A DNA stretch of 64,000 nt from AP-15 sp963772295 (GTDB taxonomy: Bacteria; Pseudomonadota; Alphaproteobacteria; ATCC43930; CGMCC-115725): assembly GCA_963772295.1 (NCBI GenBank), contig CAVYWO010000002.1, positions 124,001-188,000 of the forward strand, read 5' to 3'. Below are positions 36,230 through 46,099 of this stretch, piece by piece. A program made the translations under genes and the position numbers. How positions within the stretch are numbered: the first letter of the stretch is position 1; every line of letters begins with the position of its first letter. The notes below the pieces were generated by a model. The model was not told the DNA's origin. It did not search any database and saw only the letters and a program-made list of their open reading frames with translations.

Positions 36230-37363
36230 TTAGGGCGGGAGGATGTTGATTTGGCCCGCTATACTGGCATGATCTGACGGCCAGAGCCCTTCCGGCGTCT
36301 TGCTAGCTGGAGTGGCCCCAAATAAGGCGATGGTCGCCGCCTTGAGATTTCCTAAAGTGAGGATCAAATCGATGCGTTCAGAGAGCTGCGACACGGGATT
36401 GCCTACCAAGTCATCCTGGCAGCAAGTGAAACCAGCCGTCTGCGGAAAAATTGCCGCCCACGCGTCGGTGTAGCCCGCCCCAATGAAATCCGTGTAAGTC
36501 GGGTCCTGCGGTGGCGGAGCGGCTCGCGCGTTGGAATCCATAGCGATCATGACCGGCAAGGACGTACTTGCCGGGCCGGCGCGTAGCTCGCTGCCCTGTA
36601 ATCGGCGGATATTGGCATCCTCCGACTCCAGCTGCGTGCGGATGAAGCGAAATGTTTCGCCATTGAAATTCACGTCTACCGAGATCCAAGCGTGCGGCTC
36701 CGGGAACGATCCCACCGGCGTCTTGAAAAACGCTTGGCTGATGTATTGCGCTGATTGCGCGTTGCTCAACTGAAATTCAGACGAAGGCAGGTCAGTCCGC
36801 GCTAAAATTGCTACGTAATCGCGCGCTTGCACACAAAGGAACGTCCAGGTGGATGTGATAAGCCCCGGCACCGCTGGCAATTGATACTGCGGGGCTTGAT
36901 AAACGAGTTTGTAAAAGGGTCTCAGTGCATTCAGCAGCTCCTGTAGCATGTCGAATTCCAGCGACATTGGCCCACAGCTCAGTGTCGCCACATCAATGGG
37001 CCCTGAGTACCACTGATCCAGCTCCTGCAAGCTCACAAGGGTTGGCCCGGCGGCAAGGATCTGCTTCGCTATTGCTTGCATCCGGCTTGGCGGATTGGTC
37101 GCGCGCACCTGCGTGATGGTCTGCCCGACGGCGACGAGAAGCTGCGCCAAGTTTGTTGCAGCAGCCAATTGCGTGTAATCCGTCCCTTCGTAGACGTTAT
37201 AGGTCATTACGCCGAGATTGTCCTCACCCTTTGAGAGTTGTGCCTGGGCGGACGTCGCTTCCTCCAGCAAAGCCGGCAGTGCGACGGTAACGGTAATCCT
37301 TAACAAGCAGACGAATGCCAACCCTAGTCTTGTACTTGGCTTGCAGAGTTGGAATTGGCGCAT
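36230..37363 (-). CDS. Secreted endonuclease/exonuclease/phosphatase family protein
   Basis: 377 residues from ATG at 37363, supported by AGGGAG. An export signal is visible (KPSTRLGLAFVCLLRITVTV ... ALLEEATSAQAQ). The mature domain has the EEP fold landmarks: NLGVMTYNVYEGTDYTQLAA (motif 1 Asn), GPTLVSLQELDQWY (metal Glu), AWISVDVNFNGETFRFIRTQ, LPVMIAMDSNARAAPPPQDP (D-x-N) and the final GLWPSDHASIAGQINI (SDH). All catalytic positions are present, so it is probably an active extracytoplasmic phosphoesterase or nuclease. The substrate is unknown. It is intact although it sits among broken genes. Confidence 0.87.
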   Translation of the reverse strand: MRQFQLCKPSTRLGLAFVCLLRITVTVALPALLEEATSAQAQLSKGEDNLGVMTYNVYEGTDYTQLAAATNLAQLLVAVGQTITQVRATNPPSRMQAIAKQILAAGPTLVSLQELDQWYSGPIDVATLSCGPMSLEFDMLQELLNALRPFYKLVYQAPQYQLPAVPGLITSTWTFLCVQARDYVAILARTDLPSSEFQLSNAQSAQYISQAFFKTPVGSFPEPHAWISVDVNFNGETFRFIRTQLESEDANIRRLQGSELRAGPASTSLPVMIAMDSNARAAPPPQDPTYTDFIGAGYTDAWAAIFPQTAGFTCCQDDLVGNPVSQLSERIDLILTLGNLKAATIALFGATPASKTPEGLWPSDHASIAGQINILPP

Positions 37364-38100
37364 TTGTTTCTCCCTATTCTGGTCGGTTAGCCCGGCCGCA
37401 CACCGTCGGTCGGATTCGCAGCGTCGAATGTATCTCAACGTCGTCGAGATCGCTGCGAAACCATTTGCTGGAGTTTTTCGAGCCGGCGACGCGCCCAGCG
37501 GTGATCGCATCGATGACCGGCTCGGTTCGACGGCAAAGCTGGATCAGCCACGCTTTGGCAACTTCGATGCCGGCAAGGCCATGCCGTCGAGCACTGCGAT
37601 TTTAATCAACCGCACGGTGTTGGTGCCGGTGTCGGCCGCCGGGTCGGCGAGCGAGCGCAATTGCGCGCCAGCGTCCACGTCTTTCCTTGACGACAGCGAA
37701 AAAGTCTAAGGTCTAGAGCGTCAGGCAGTCGATCAGCGTCACCGTCACCCTGTGAAGCGCGCGCCGGTCGACGCGCGCCCCGCTCGCATATTCGTGATAA
37801 ATCTTCCGTACTCTGCGGCACGTAGTTGGTCAAGCTGCGCGGTCAGGTATGGCCGTAGGTGCTCACGCGGCGTAGCCGTAAATTATCCCCCGCCGGGGAA
37901 GAGGCGACCCCTTAGCGGTGCCTGCTTTACCTTACCAATCGACCAGCATAGTATGGCCGGGAGACATGCTTTTACCCACGCGTGTGAAGGTGACCCCTCC
38001 CCGGTTTCCAACTGCACCCGGTCGCCCGTCTGAATGTCCTTGGCCGTCTCCATCTTTCTCCATAGCGGCCCCTTATTGGTAATTGCGTTTCGGCGGTGCT
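37364..38100. other. Intergenic, about 740 bp, no clear gene
   Basis: Several short open frames occur but none resembles a known protein. The stretch 37440-37690 looks coding-like on the minus strand (LADPAADTGTNTVRLIKIAV) but is broken by stops. It is probably decayed DNA. Confidence 0.35.
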
Positions 38101-38821
38101 TTAGCGGCCGTGACCCCCGCCGATGCCGGCCGCCTTCACATACTCATCGAGGTACCGTTCGAGCAGGTGGTGCGCCGGTATCTCGTGCTGCTTGCCGCCC
38201 TTTTCGTGCAGCCGGACCCACCAGCGCTTGCCCTGCGGGTAGTAGTCCTCGACGTTCATGTGGAGAGCGGCCGAGACCCGCGCGAAGCTATATATAAGGA
38301 GAGCGATCAGCGCCCGGTCGCGCAGCCCGACGATCGTCGACACATCGATGCTGTCGATGAGCTTGCGCGCCTCGTCGCCGTCGAGGACAGGGGTCTTGCC
38401 CTTTTTGACGACGTGCTTGGGGCCGCGCACCGCGGCGGCGGGGTTCTGGTCGACGATTTGCCCGACGATCAGCCAGTCGAAGCATGCGGATCGCCGCGAG
38501 ATGTTGCTTGACCGTCGGCGCCTTATAGCTGCGGGTCGGGGTCTCGATATAGGCCGAGACGTGATGCGTGCGGATCGCGCTGAGCTCGGCGAGACCGTGT
38601 TCGTCGAGCCAGGCGAAGAGGGTGCGCACGGCGACGGCATAGGGGGCCCGGGTGTTCGGGTTGCGGATGTTGGCGGTGAAGAAATCGATGAACCGCAACG
38701 CAGCACGCTCGCCGGCCGCGGCGACCATCGCCGGCACCGGCATCGACCCGGCCGCTGGATCGACGACCGCGATCGCGGTCGTCGTTCGCGACCCGTTGTC
38801 GGGCAGCTCTGACTCGCTCAT
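38101..38821 (-). pseudogene. Tyrosine integrase, frameshifted and missing its C-terminus
   Basis: From ATG at 38821 (MSESELPDNGSRTTTAIAVV) the core-binding domain is seen: ALRFIDFFTANIRNPNTRAP, YAVAVRTLFAWLDEHGLAEL and VKQHLAAIRMLR. A frameshift near 38480 moves on to DWLIVGQIVDQNPAAAVRGP, GLRDRALIALLIYSFARVSA (first catalytic Arg) and RLHEKGGKQHEIPAHHLLER. It stops before the H-x-x-R and Tyr motifs. A second copy with the C-terminal half lies at 55.4-55.9 kb. Confidence 0.8.
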
Positions 38822-38938
38822 AAATCGGGGAAGGGGGGCCGAGCGGTCTTGGCGGTCGGTTCCCTGCAAAATCTGTTATCAAGAATAAATCCCGGCGCGA
38901 GAGGAGAGACGGAGCTACCTATTAGGGGCTTGCCTTCA

Positions 38939-38966
38939 ATGCCGTCATTGAGTACAATGACGGCAT
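38939..38966. promoter_or_regulatory. Perfect palindrome, likely operator of the toxin-antitoxin pair
   Basis: ATGCCGTCATTG-AGTA-CAATGACGGCAT is an inverted repeat with 12-bp perfect arms and a 4-bp spacer, 19 bases before the ATG of the antitoxin at 38986. FitAB-type complexes bind such palindromes and repress their own genes. It covers the more upstream ATG at 38965, which argues for 38986 as the real start. Confidence 0.65.
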
Positions 38967-38985
38967 GCAACCAGACGAGACATCG

Positions 38986-39234
38986 ATGGCGACGCTGACG
39001 ATCCGCAATGTTGATGCGGCGGTCAAAGAGCGGCTGCGCGTACACGCGGCGCAGCATGGCCGATCGATGGAAGCGGAGCTGCGTTCAATCGTGACCGAAG
39101 CGGTAAAGCTCGACGAGCGCGCCGAGCTGAACCTGGCCGAGGCGATCCGGCGCCGGTTTGCGCCTCTCGGCGGGGTTGATCTCGAACCGCATCCGCCGGT
39201 GCCGCCCGGCCTGCCGCCCTCGTTCGATTCGTGA
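38986..39234 (+). CDS. FitA-like ribbon-helix-helix antitoxin
   Basis: About 82 residues, MATLTIRNVDAAVKERLRVH then AAQHGRSMEAELRSIVTEAV. The strand-helix-helix pattern with IRNVD and HGRSMEAELR is the FitA/VapB-type DNA-binding domain. The C-terminal part (LNLAEAIRRRFAPLGGVDLE) would neutralise the toxin. It overlaps the toxin start by four bases (GTGA). An in-frame ATG at 38965 adds seven residues but lies in the palindrome. Intact. Confidence 0.88.
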   Translation: MATLTIRNVDAAVKERLRVHAAQHGRSMEAELRSIVTEAVKLDERAELNLAEAIRRRFAPLGGVDLEPHPPVPPGLPPSFDS

Positions 39235-39653
39235 TCGTTCTCGACACGAACGTGATCTCGGAACTGATGCGGGCGGAGCCGCATCCCGCGGTCCTGGGCT
39301 GGGTGGGAAGGCAGCCGCGCGAGCTGCTGTACACGACGTCTATCAATCAGGCCGAAATCCTCTACGGCATCGGCGCCCTGCCCGCGGGACGGCGGCGCGC
39401 GGCGCTCACCGCGGCGGCCACGGCCATGTTCGCCGACGATTTTGCCGGTCGCATCTTGCCGTTGGAGGCCACGGCGGCCGGGCGATATGCTGATATCGTC
39501 GTCGCGCGGCGCCAGGCCGGAAATCCGATCGAGGGATTTGACGCTTTGATCGCGGCAACTGCTCTGGGCGCTGGCGCCAGCGTCGCCACGCGCGACACAG
39601 GTGGTTTCGCGGGCTGCGGGCTCACGCTCATCGATCCCTGGACGACGGCGTGA
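39231..39653 (+). CDS. FitB/VapC-like PIN-domain toxin
   Basis: 140 residues with a complete PIN domain: MIVLDTNVISELMRAEPHPA (first Asp), YTTSINQAEILYGIGALPAG (Glu in QAEILYG), NPIEGFDALIAATALGAGAS (Asp) and SVATRDTGGFAGCGLTLIDP (Asp). PIN toxins cut RNA with metal ions held by these acidic residues. It starts with GTG inside the antitoxin stop codon, so the pair is translated together. This is the only complete toxin-antitoxin module in the window; a remnant of another antitoxin lies at 42.67 kb. Confidence 0.9.
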   Translation: MIVLDTNVISELMRAEPHPAVLGWVGRQPRELLYTTSINQAEILYGIGALPAGRRRAALTAAATAMFADDFAGRILPLEATAAGRYADIVVARRQAGNPIEGFDALIAATALGAGASVATRDTGGFAGCGLTLIDPWTTA

Positions 39654-39677
39654 GCGTGCGGGATTCAATACATAGTC

Positions 39678-40661
39678 ATGATTCCTGTTACCCGATTCCG
39701 GGCGGTTCGGCCGCCGCCGAGGGCCATGGATCCCGCTGGTCACGTCCGCCGGCGGCGGCTTGGACGGCTCGGTCCTGAGCGTCCTGGTCGGCCGCCCTCG
39801 TCGCGGAGGAGAGATCGGGTCTGCCTGGGCACGGTGCTGCTGTTTTGTGTACTCGCCGCAGCCATAGGTTTGCCGAGGGGGTTAGCCGCAAACCACGAAG
39901 GCCTCGATCCGGAGGATGGGAAATTTAGCGATGGCGTTTACGCCAACCCTTATTTCGGGCTGCGCTATCCATTGCCGCTGGGCTGGAAAGAGGGGCCGCT
40001 ATTGCCGCACCCGTCTTACGCCGGCTATTACGTGCTGAGCACCCCCGCTCCGCCAGAAGACGCGAAGGCGACCATTCTGATAGCCGCCCAAGACGAATTC
40101 TTCGCCGACAAACGGACCGCGGATGGCCGGGCGTTGCTGCAGGACTTGGCACGGAGCCTCTCCGGCCCCGACCATGCCGCCGATCCGGCAACGGTGAGGA
40201 TCGCCGGCCACAGCTTTCTCCGGCTCGAGATCCGAGGGACGCCGTTGTCACGCATTGTGCTGGCGACCGAGATCCGCTGCCACGTCGTGATCTTCACCTT
40301 TACCGCTGCTGAACGGGAGCGGCTGGAAAAGCTTGCGGCCAGCCTCGATCACCTGTCCTTCGCGCCGAACGCCGTCGCGCCGGCGTGCGCCAAGGGCTAC
40401 GCCACCGCGCAAACGATCCGACGAAGGGTCGAGCCAGTCCCGACCGGGCCGCGATTTGTCACGATCGCGGTGCGGATCATCATCGGCGCTGACGGCAGGA
40501 TGGAGCACGTCCACGTGATCCGCGCTTTCCCCGAGCAGCAGAAGAGCATCGAGGACGCCTTGCGGCAGTGGCGATTCGCGCCCTACCTGGCGAACGGGCA
40601 TCCCGCCGAGATCGAAACCGGCCTTACCTTCGAGTTCAAACCTGCCGGCCGCGGCGGCTAG
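39678..40661 (+). CDS. Membrane-anchored protein with TonB C-terminal domain
   Basis: 327 residues. After a basic N-terminus comes one membrane segment (VCLGTVLLFCVLAAAIGLPR), then a middle domain beginning GVYANPYFGLRYPLPLGWKE that resembles small periplasmic lipoprotein-like domains. The C-terminal 90 residues have a TonB-like fold: FVTIAVRIIIGADGRMEHVH, VIRAFPEQQKSIEDALRQWR and FAPYLANGHPAEIETGLTFE. The pattern V...G.V....V......l..AAl.Av..WRF.P is typical of energy transducer TonB. No tonB-dependent receptor is nearby, so a role in signalling or uptake is inference. The first ATG was used; 39726 is an alternative. Confidence 0.75.
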   Translation: MIPVTRFRAVRPPPRAMDPAGHVRRRRLGRLGPERPGRPPSSRRRDRVCLGTVLLFCVLAAAIGLPRGLAANHEGLDPEDGKFSDGVYANPYFGLRYPLPLGWKEGPLLPHPSYAGYYVLSTPAPPEDAKATILIAAQDEFFADKRTADGRALLQDLARSLSGPDHAADPATVRIAGHSFLRLEIRGTPLSRIVLATEIRCHVVIFTFTAAERERLEKLAASLDHLSFAPNAVAPACAKGYATAQTIRRRVEPVPTGPRFVTIAVRIIIGADGRMEHVHVIRAFPEQQKSIEDALRQWRFAPYLANGHPAEIETGLTFEFKPAGRGG

Positions 40662-40694
40662 CCTAGTCTAACCGCCGCACCGACGATGCGGAGT

Positions 40695-42135
40695 TCACAG
40701 CGAGCGCAGGAAATTCAGGATGCTCTGCTGCAAGTATACCGGCAGCGCATTGAAATTGCCGATCACCGTATTCGCCTCCGAGCCGTTCCCGGCGTGGTCC
40801 TCGATGGCCTGCAGCAGATTCTGGGTGCGGCCATCATGAAGGAAAAAGATTCGCTGCCCGACGCCCCACAAGGGTGCGGTGCGGAACTGATCGCCGGTAG
40901 CCTGGCCTTGGCTGATCTGGTCCTGCAAGCCCGTCCCCATGTCGTGCAGCTCGAAATCGCTGAATGGAAAGAACGTCACGTTGCTCTGGTTGGTAAAGAT
41001 CGACTGTCCCGTCGTGTGCTGCGCGATATGGCAGAGGTTACAGCCGACATTGTTGAAGGCTTGCTGTCCACTCGCCGTCGAGGCAGTGGCGGAGGCCGGT
41101 GCAGGTCCAGCCGAGAGGCGCATAAACGCGGCAAAATTCACGATATCGGAGGAGAAGTCGGAGGCCGGACTGCTGCTGAGCCCGTTGTCGGTCAGGCTCG
41201 TTGCGTCCTCGGGCAGCTGGTTGAACTGGCAGCCCGCGGTCCCGTCGCGCTCGTTCGGGAAGAGTTCGTTGGTGACGCCGATCTCTACATTGTAGGCCTC
41301 GCCGGCAAACATCAACAGCGACTTGTTCTGTGCCTTCCAGCCGAAACGGGTGATCGTTCCATCATTGGCGCTGAGGTTGAAGTTGCCGGAAACGCCGTTG
41401 GTCTGACGCTGGCTCGACAATGTCGCGGCGTCGTTTTCGAAATTGACATCGGGTGTGTTCTCGACCTGCCCACCGCCAAAGAGCGGGGTTGGGATGCGGA
41501 AGATGATGTTGTTCTGCTGGATCGCCTGCGCGAAATTCGGTTGGGTGATCGAGCAGCCCGGCGCGTCGCTGCGGCCGGTAATGACATAAAGATTGTGCAC
41601 GCCGCCATCGGGCGTGCCGTCCGGGTTCGTGATAAAGCGCGCCTCACGTATTGGGCCGGACTGTGTAATGAACGACGGCACGGCGTTTTGCGCGCCGTCC
41701 AATGTCGCTAGTGCGACTTCCGGGTTGGCGGACGGGCTGGTACCGCCGATCGCCGGCTGTGAATGGCAGGCCGAACAGCTGTTTGCGTTGTAGCGCGGAC
41801 CCAATCCCGCGCCGTTGATTGTGCCGGCCGGAGCATCATTGATCGTCCCCGAGACCGAGTTCGACCTCCTGGAAGCGGTTCACTGCAGCATTGAAAAAAC
41901 TCAGCTCGGCGGCACCCAGACCGGGGAGTGCCCCTCCTGCTCCGGCAGGACCGCCGCGCACGCCGGGGTCTTGCGGGCCCTGACCGAAAGGCGGCGGAGG
42001 TCCGCCACCACCCGGAGGGGGAGGCCCGCCACCGGGGGAGCCCCCGGCAGTCGCGGCGTCGTTCAGCAATCCCGGTGCGGCCAATAGAATACCTGCCGCC
42101 CCGGCGATGAGCCGGAGCCCAATTTTGGATAACAT
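40695..42135 (-). pseudogene. Di-haem thiol oxidoreductase (DHOR family), single frameshift
   Basis: ATG at 42135 follows GGGGATCGGGGG and starts MLSKIGLRLIAGAAGILLAA, a signal peptide, then a Gly/Pro-rich stretch and LSFFNAAVNRFQEV. Near 41855 one base too many shifts the frame. The other frame continues SVSGTINDAPAGTINGAGLG and PRYNANSCSACHSQPAIGGT, with a second haem site in VGCNLCHIAQHTTG and the ending RTAPLWGVGQRIFFLHDGRT. Both CxxCH motifs and the family order are kept. Apart from the one shift everything looks intact, so this is either a very recent mutation or a sequencing error. Confidence 0.85.
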
Positions 42136-42667
42136 TCCCCCGATCCCCAAATGACTTCTGCGGTGAGTTTAATCGAGGGTACGTTGACGATGCCTATGAC
42201 AAATTTGGGACACGGCTCATCTCTGCATGCAGCCTCTCCTAGTCCTATCGCGCGGCCGCGTGATGGCGTTCGGGTCACGTCGTCCTATCGTTCAGAATTC
42301 AAAGCCGTATCCGCTCGACTTCCGTCTGGGGGAGGCCTTTCCTTCGTGCGGTTCGTAGAGCTTGGGTCGTGCGTGGGCTTTCGTGCGCCGCCATTGCCTC
42401 CGCGCGATCGAGCGCGCTCCCGTTCGCGAGATGGGCGGTGATCCGGTGATCCGGTGATCCCGGTGGCGCGGAAGGTATGGCAGCCGATCGGCGCCGCTAT
42501 GCCGGGCCGCCGTGGCGCGCCGCCGGATCATCCGCCAGGCTCCGGCTGGCTCATGGTTTTGTCGGATGAGACGCTGCCGTTGTGGCCCGCGGGCGGTGCG
42601 GAACAGTGAGCCGGTGCCGTGATCGATGCTTAGCGAAGGCGTCGAGGGCGATGGCGATCGGCCGGAG
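42136..42667. other. Intergenic, no gene seen
   Basis: No recognisable protein on either strand. A short tandem (GGTGATCC three times) occurs at about 42437-42461. Confidence 0.35.
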
Positions 42668-42776
42668 CCGAACCTGGCCGAAGCCATCTGCCAACGCCTT
42701 GCGCCGCTGGGCGGGATCGATCTCGAACAATCGCCGCGTCAGATTGTCGACGCAGCGCCCTCGTTCGATCCGTCGA
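42668..42776 (+). pseudogene. FitA-like antitoxin C-terminal remnant
   Basis: The plus strand reads PNLAEAICQRLAPLGGIDLE and then APSFD, close to the end of the intact antitoxin at 38986 (LNLAEAIRRRFAPLGGVDLE ... PPSFD). The DNA-binding part and the toxin are missing. It shows that a second toxin-antitoxin locus of the same kind once lay here. Confidence 0.6.
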
Positions 42777-43102
42777 CAACGATCGCCGATTCGTTCCTGC
42801 GAAACAGAATCAGGACGTTATCATTGGTGATATCGGAGGAAACACGGGGGGCGCCTGCGGATCGATGTTCCGGGCGGTCAGAACGCACGGGCCACGGTCT
42901 GGTGACAAAGGCTCGCTCGACGCTCGACGAGGTCGAGCGGATCACGATTTAGCAGGCCCCCTGTCCTTCCCGGTCAGTGGACCGGCCCGGGCGGTTTCGT
43001 GTTCGCGAGTTGCGCGACGGCATCGGTGATCCGCCGCCAGATCGCGACACCGTCGTGATCGCCCACGGCCGCGAGTTCGTCGGTGCGCGTATCCCTCAGC
43101 AG

Positions 43103-43258
43103 CGGCTCCCCCCGGCCATCGGGGGGTCCTCTTTCGGGGCTGCCGGCTCGACGCACCTCGAGGGGTCCCAGCCGTCGGGGTCGGCCTGCACTTCCTACCG
43201 GGGCGAGCCGTCGGAACGAAGCCTCTTACTTTCGCTCTCGGTCCGACCGTGTGCATTG
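43103..43258 (-). repeat. Leader repeat, copy F
   Basis: Has GGCTCCCCCCGG, GGGGCGAGCCGTCGGAACG and CTTACTTTCGCTCTCGGTCC as in copies A and G. It is joined directly to codon 28 of the resolvase (GGGATGCGA), so the DNA between leader and resolvase that exists in copy A is deleted here. Confidence 0.8.
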
Positions 43259-43575
43259 TGGGATGCGAAAGGGTGTTCGAGGAGCACGCAAGCGGCGCCC
43301 GCGATGACCGACCGGAGTTGGCCGCGGCGTTGTCGCACTGTCGCGCAGGGGACACGCTCGTCGTCTACAAGCTCGATCGCTTAGGACGTTCGCTGCGTGC
43401 ACTGATCGCCTTCGTCGCCGATCTGCAAGCCAGCAAGGTCGAGTTCCGCAGCCTGTCGGACAGCATCGACACCGGCACCGCGGCTGGCCGCTTCTTTTTC
43501 ACGTCATGGCCGCGCTCGCCGAAATGGAGCGCGACCTGATCCGCGAGCGCACCAAGGCCGGGCTCGCTCAGCGGC
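43256..43575 (+). pseudogene. Serine resolvase, truncated copy
   Basis: Reads VFEEHASGARDDRPELAAAL, VVYKLDRLGRSLRALIAFVA and SDSIDTGTAAGRFFF, almost identical to the intact resolvase at 25332. The first 27 residues with the catalytic serine are lost, a one-base deletion after FFF shifts the frame, and the C-terminal helix-turn-helix is absent. Confidence 0.88.
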
Positions 43576-44454
43576 TTCCAGCTCTCAGCGATCCTGGGAA
43601 AGGCATCCCCCGCCAAAGCCGCTGCACCGCCAAATCCCCATAGACGGCAAACCGTTCACCGCTTTCACACGGGTTCGTTCTTCGGAGGCTTTCGGACGCC
43701 GGCTCTATACCGGGTCGACCGCCCGGCGCCGGGCCGGCACCCGAAACCCTTCACGAAAGCGGCTGTCAAGCCATGCACGAGCGTCTCTATAGCGGGCCCC
43801 CGAATTGGGCTGATAAAAACACTGCCCTTGAGATCGTCAAACGGAACCGGGCCCCTTCAGCCGAGAGCTGAGACGCTTGCCGTTCCCGATCTGGTCCTGC
43901 TTATCGTGCTATCCTGCCCCTTTTATGGCGTCACCCCTACAATACGAACACGCCCCGACCAGACGCTACCCCGGATCGCAGGCACTGCCCTTTTCTGGGC
44001 CGCTTACATCTCCTTCGCGAGAACGACGAGTTGATCGAGCGGGTTGCCACCTCGCGTCAAACCCCATGTCCGCGTGTTCTTTGGCACTGTCTTCATCGCC
44101 GTGCATCGCAATCGCCGTGTACTTTGTACCGGCGCTGTGCGGTTCGAGCAGGATCACCGCCGCAAAAAATTCTTGTCACCCCGGCGAGCGCATGACCGTC
44201 CGGAAGACGCCTTCAGGGGCAGATCGATCCCGTAATCAATGGCGAGCACCGAGCCTGGGGCTCCTCACCCCGATAAGTCGCGCGCGAGGCGGATTATTAT
44301 TCATCAATGTCGCGTGTTCCTCGGCTCGCGGCCTGACCGGACCGATCCGGAAAGCAGTCCGGCCGTTTCCAGGGGGCGCTGCTGCGGTGAAAGAGGGCCG
44401 ATGCGCGCCGGGGAGGTCGATGATAGGCTTCGGCGTTCCCCTGGATCGCGAGCG
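43576..44454. other. Intergenic, about 880 bp, no gene recognised
   Basis: Short frames only. Around 44080-44130 the minus strand encodes GTKYTAIAMHGDEDSAKEHA, which is not a match I can name. No repeat or hairpin stands out. Confidence 0.35.
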
Positions 44455-44901
44455 ATGAAACCGATGCCCGAAGCACACATTGAACAAGCAGTGCAGCTCC
44501 TCGATCGCATGCTGGAGTTCTTTGCCGACGACGGCCACTGGACGCGCGGCTGCTATGATGATGGCAACGGCGGCCGCTGTCTGGTCGGTGCGCTCCTGCA
44601 TTTGAGCCGCCAGCATCGCCTGCCGCCAGCGCCGGCGATCGCGCTCTTGCAGGATGCGATGCCCCGACCCGGCCTTCCCCTCATCTACTTCAACGATACC
44701 CGTTGCGGCACCGTTGCCGAACTGCGCGGGGTCATCCTCAAGGCCCGCCGTCTCGCCCATGACGATGCCGAGAGAGAGCGGGCCATAGCCGCCGTGAAGG
44801 CCTGGCTGCTTGCCCAGATTGAGAAAAGACGAACCGCGAAGGCAGGTATCGGGCAAGCGGCACCGGATGAGCTATTGTCCCCCGAACGCCTCGCCGCCTG
44901 A
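44455..44901 (+). CDS. Hypothetical protein, DUF6197-like
   Basis: 148 residues, MKPMPEAHIEQAVQLLDRML then EFFADDGHWTRGCYDDGNGG, RCLVGALLHLSR and YFNDTRCGTVAELRGVILKA. The W-x-RG...GxRCLVGAL pattern followed by helices and a W near a short N-D segment resembles DUF6197 proteins, which are small and of unknown role. The assignment is tentative. ATG at 44455 is preceded by AGCG only, so the start is uncertain. The codon use looks like that of the conserved genes. Confidence 0.55.
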   Translation: MKPMPEAHIEQAVQLLDRMLEFFADDGHWTRGCYDDGNGGRCLVGALLHLSRQHRLPPAPAIALLQDAMPRPGLPLIYFNDTRCGTVAELRGVILKARRLAHDDAERERAIAAVKAWLLAQIEKRRTAKAGIGQAAPDELLSPERLAA

Positions 44902-46099
44902 CGATCGCCCGCGATCCGGCGAGCGCCGTAAAAACCGCCCTGGGGCGCGCTAAAATCTGAATACCAGCTGCCTCCGCCATGTTTCTTCATCTTCCGCGCC
45001 GCAGGCGCCGGCCCGGGATCGGCCACAGGCAACGCCGGACCAGTTTGTCGCAGCGCCTCAATCCTGCTCACGCACAGATCCTCGGCGTCGCCGGGAGCGA
45101 GGCCGCTCCGTGAGGCCGTTCTGGCCGCTATGTCGCACAGTCAACCAACAACGGGAGACCTCGCATGGAGACGGTGCGCAACTTCGCCTGTCCGCTCGGC
45201 GGTCTCTGCCGCGACGGGCGGTGTCGTAAAGGGCTATGCATTCCTCAGCGAGAAGCGGAGAACGATGCCGGCCGAGCGATCCGCACACAGCGCGATCTGG
45301 CACGCTCTGCCCGCCATCGATTGGATGCGCCGAGCAGCAGAGCGGATAGACCCGCACCCGGCCCCGGCCTGCGAAAGCGCCAATCAACGAGCGCGGACCC
45401 GAAAGATTGAGCTTTGCCGGGTCGGTCGGTCCAGTTTTGTTGACGCCTCGTTCGCCGATCATCCCGCCTCGCGGCCTCTCCGAGCGTCTCCTCGCGCATT
45501 GGGAGATCTGTCACGATCAAGCCGCCGCGTGATCGCCGCCCCTCCCCTCGAAAGGGATCGACGATCTTTCGCTGAAAGAGCAGAGCGGAGCGGTCACCGT
45601 TTACGACGGTACGGCTAGCGGACAGGAGCCGCTACCGCTTGATCAGAACAGGGCTCGTAGACGTCGAGCCACCGCGCCCGGGCCCAATGGAAGAAATCCA
45701 CCCGGTGAAGCCATTCGCGGCCCGTCGAGCTCATCCACTGCCCTCGCCCCCGAGCCAACGGCTCAAACCGACCCACTGCGGACCTTCGGCGGCGACGGCA
45801 GCAATGCCGGCCCATGCCCCGAAGCCGACATCGCGCGGAGCTGAGCCATTGGGCCGTCCGGTTCGCGGCAAGCGAGGCCACCGCGCTACCGGCAATTGCG
45901 ATTGGATTAGGTAATTAGCGGCCGATCGCGATAGAGTTCGCCAACTCCATCAGGAAGCGTCGACGGCGCCGATCGAACGGTGGTCCACCCGTCCGGCTCA
46001 GATAAATGGTTGGCTGGGATGCCCGTTGAGGTAAACGACAAGCGAGATGTGAGTAACCAGAAAGCCCGCGAGACGGAGACACCCTCGCCTGAGGGACAC
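44902..46099. other. Intergenic, about 1.2 kb, no gene recognised
   Basis: Several frames of 80-160 codons exist but none has a recognisable motif or a good ribosome binding site. The right end should contain the promoter of the efflux operon; a GAGGGA site lies before ATG 46100. Confidence 0.35.

Noticed and set aside
37440..37690. Coding-like stretch on the minus strand (LADPAADTGTNTVRLIKIAV)
   Set aside because: It is broken by stops and I could not match it to any family; kept only as a remark in the intergenic entry.
42437..42461. GGTGATCC repeated three times
   Set aside because: Very short and in a gene-free stretch; too little to be more than chance slippage.
45058..45618. Overlapping frames of 130-160 codons in the gap before emrA
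   Set aside because: No ribosome binding site, no recognisable motif, and similar length frames exist on both strands, as expected by chance in GC-rich DNA.
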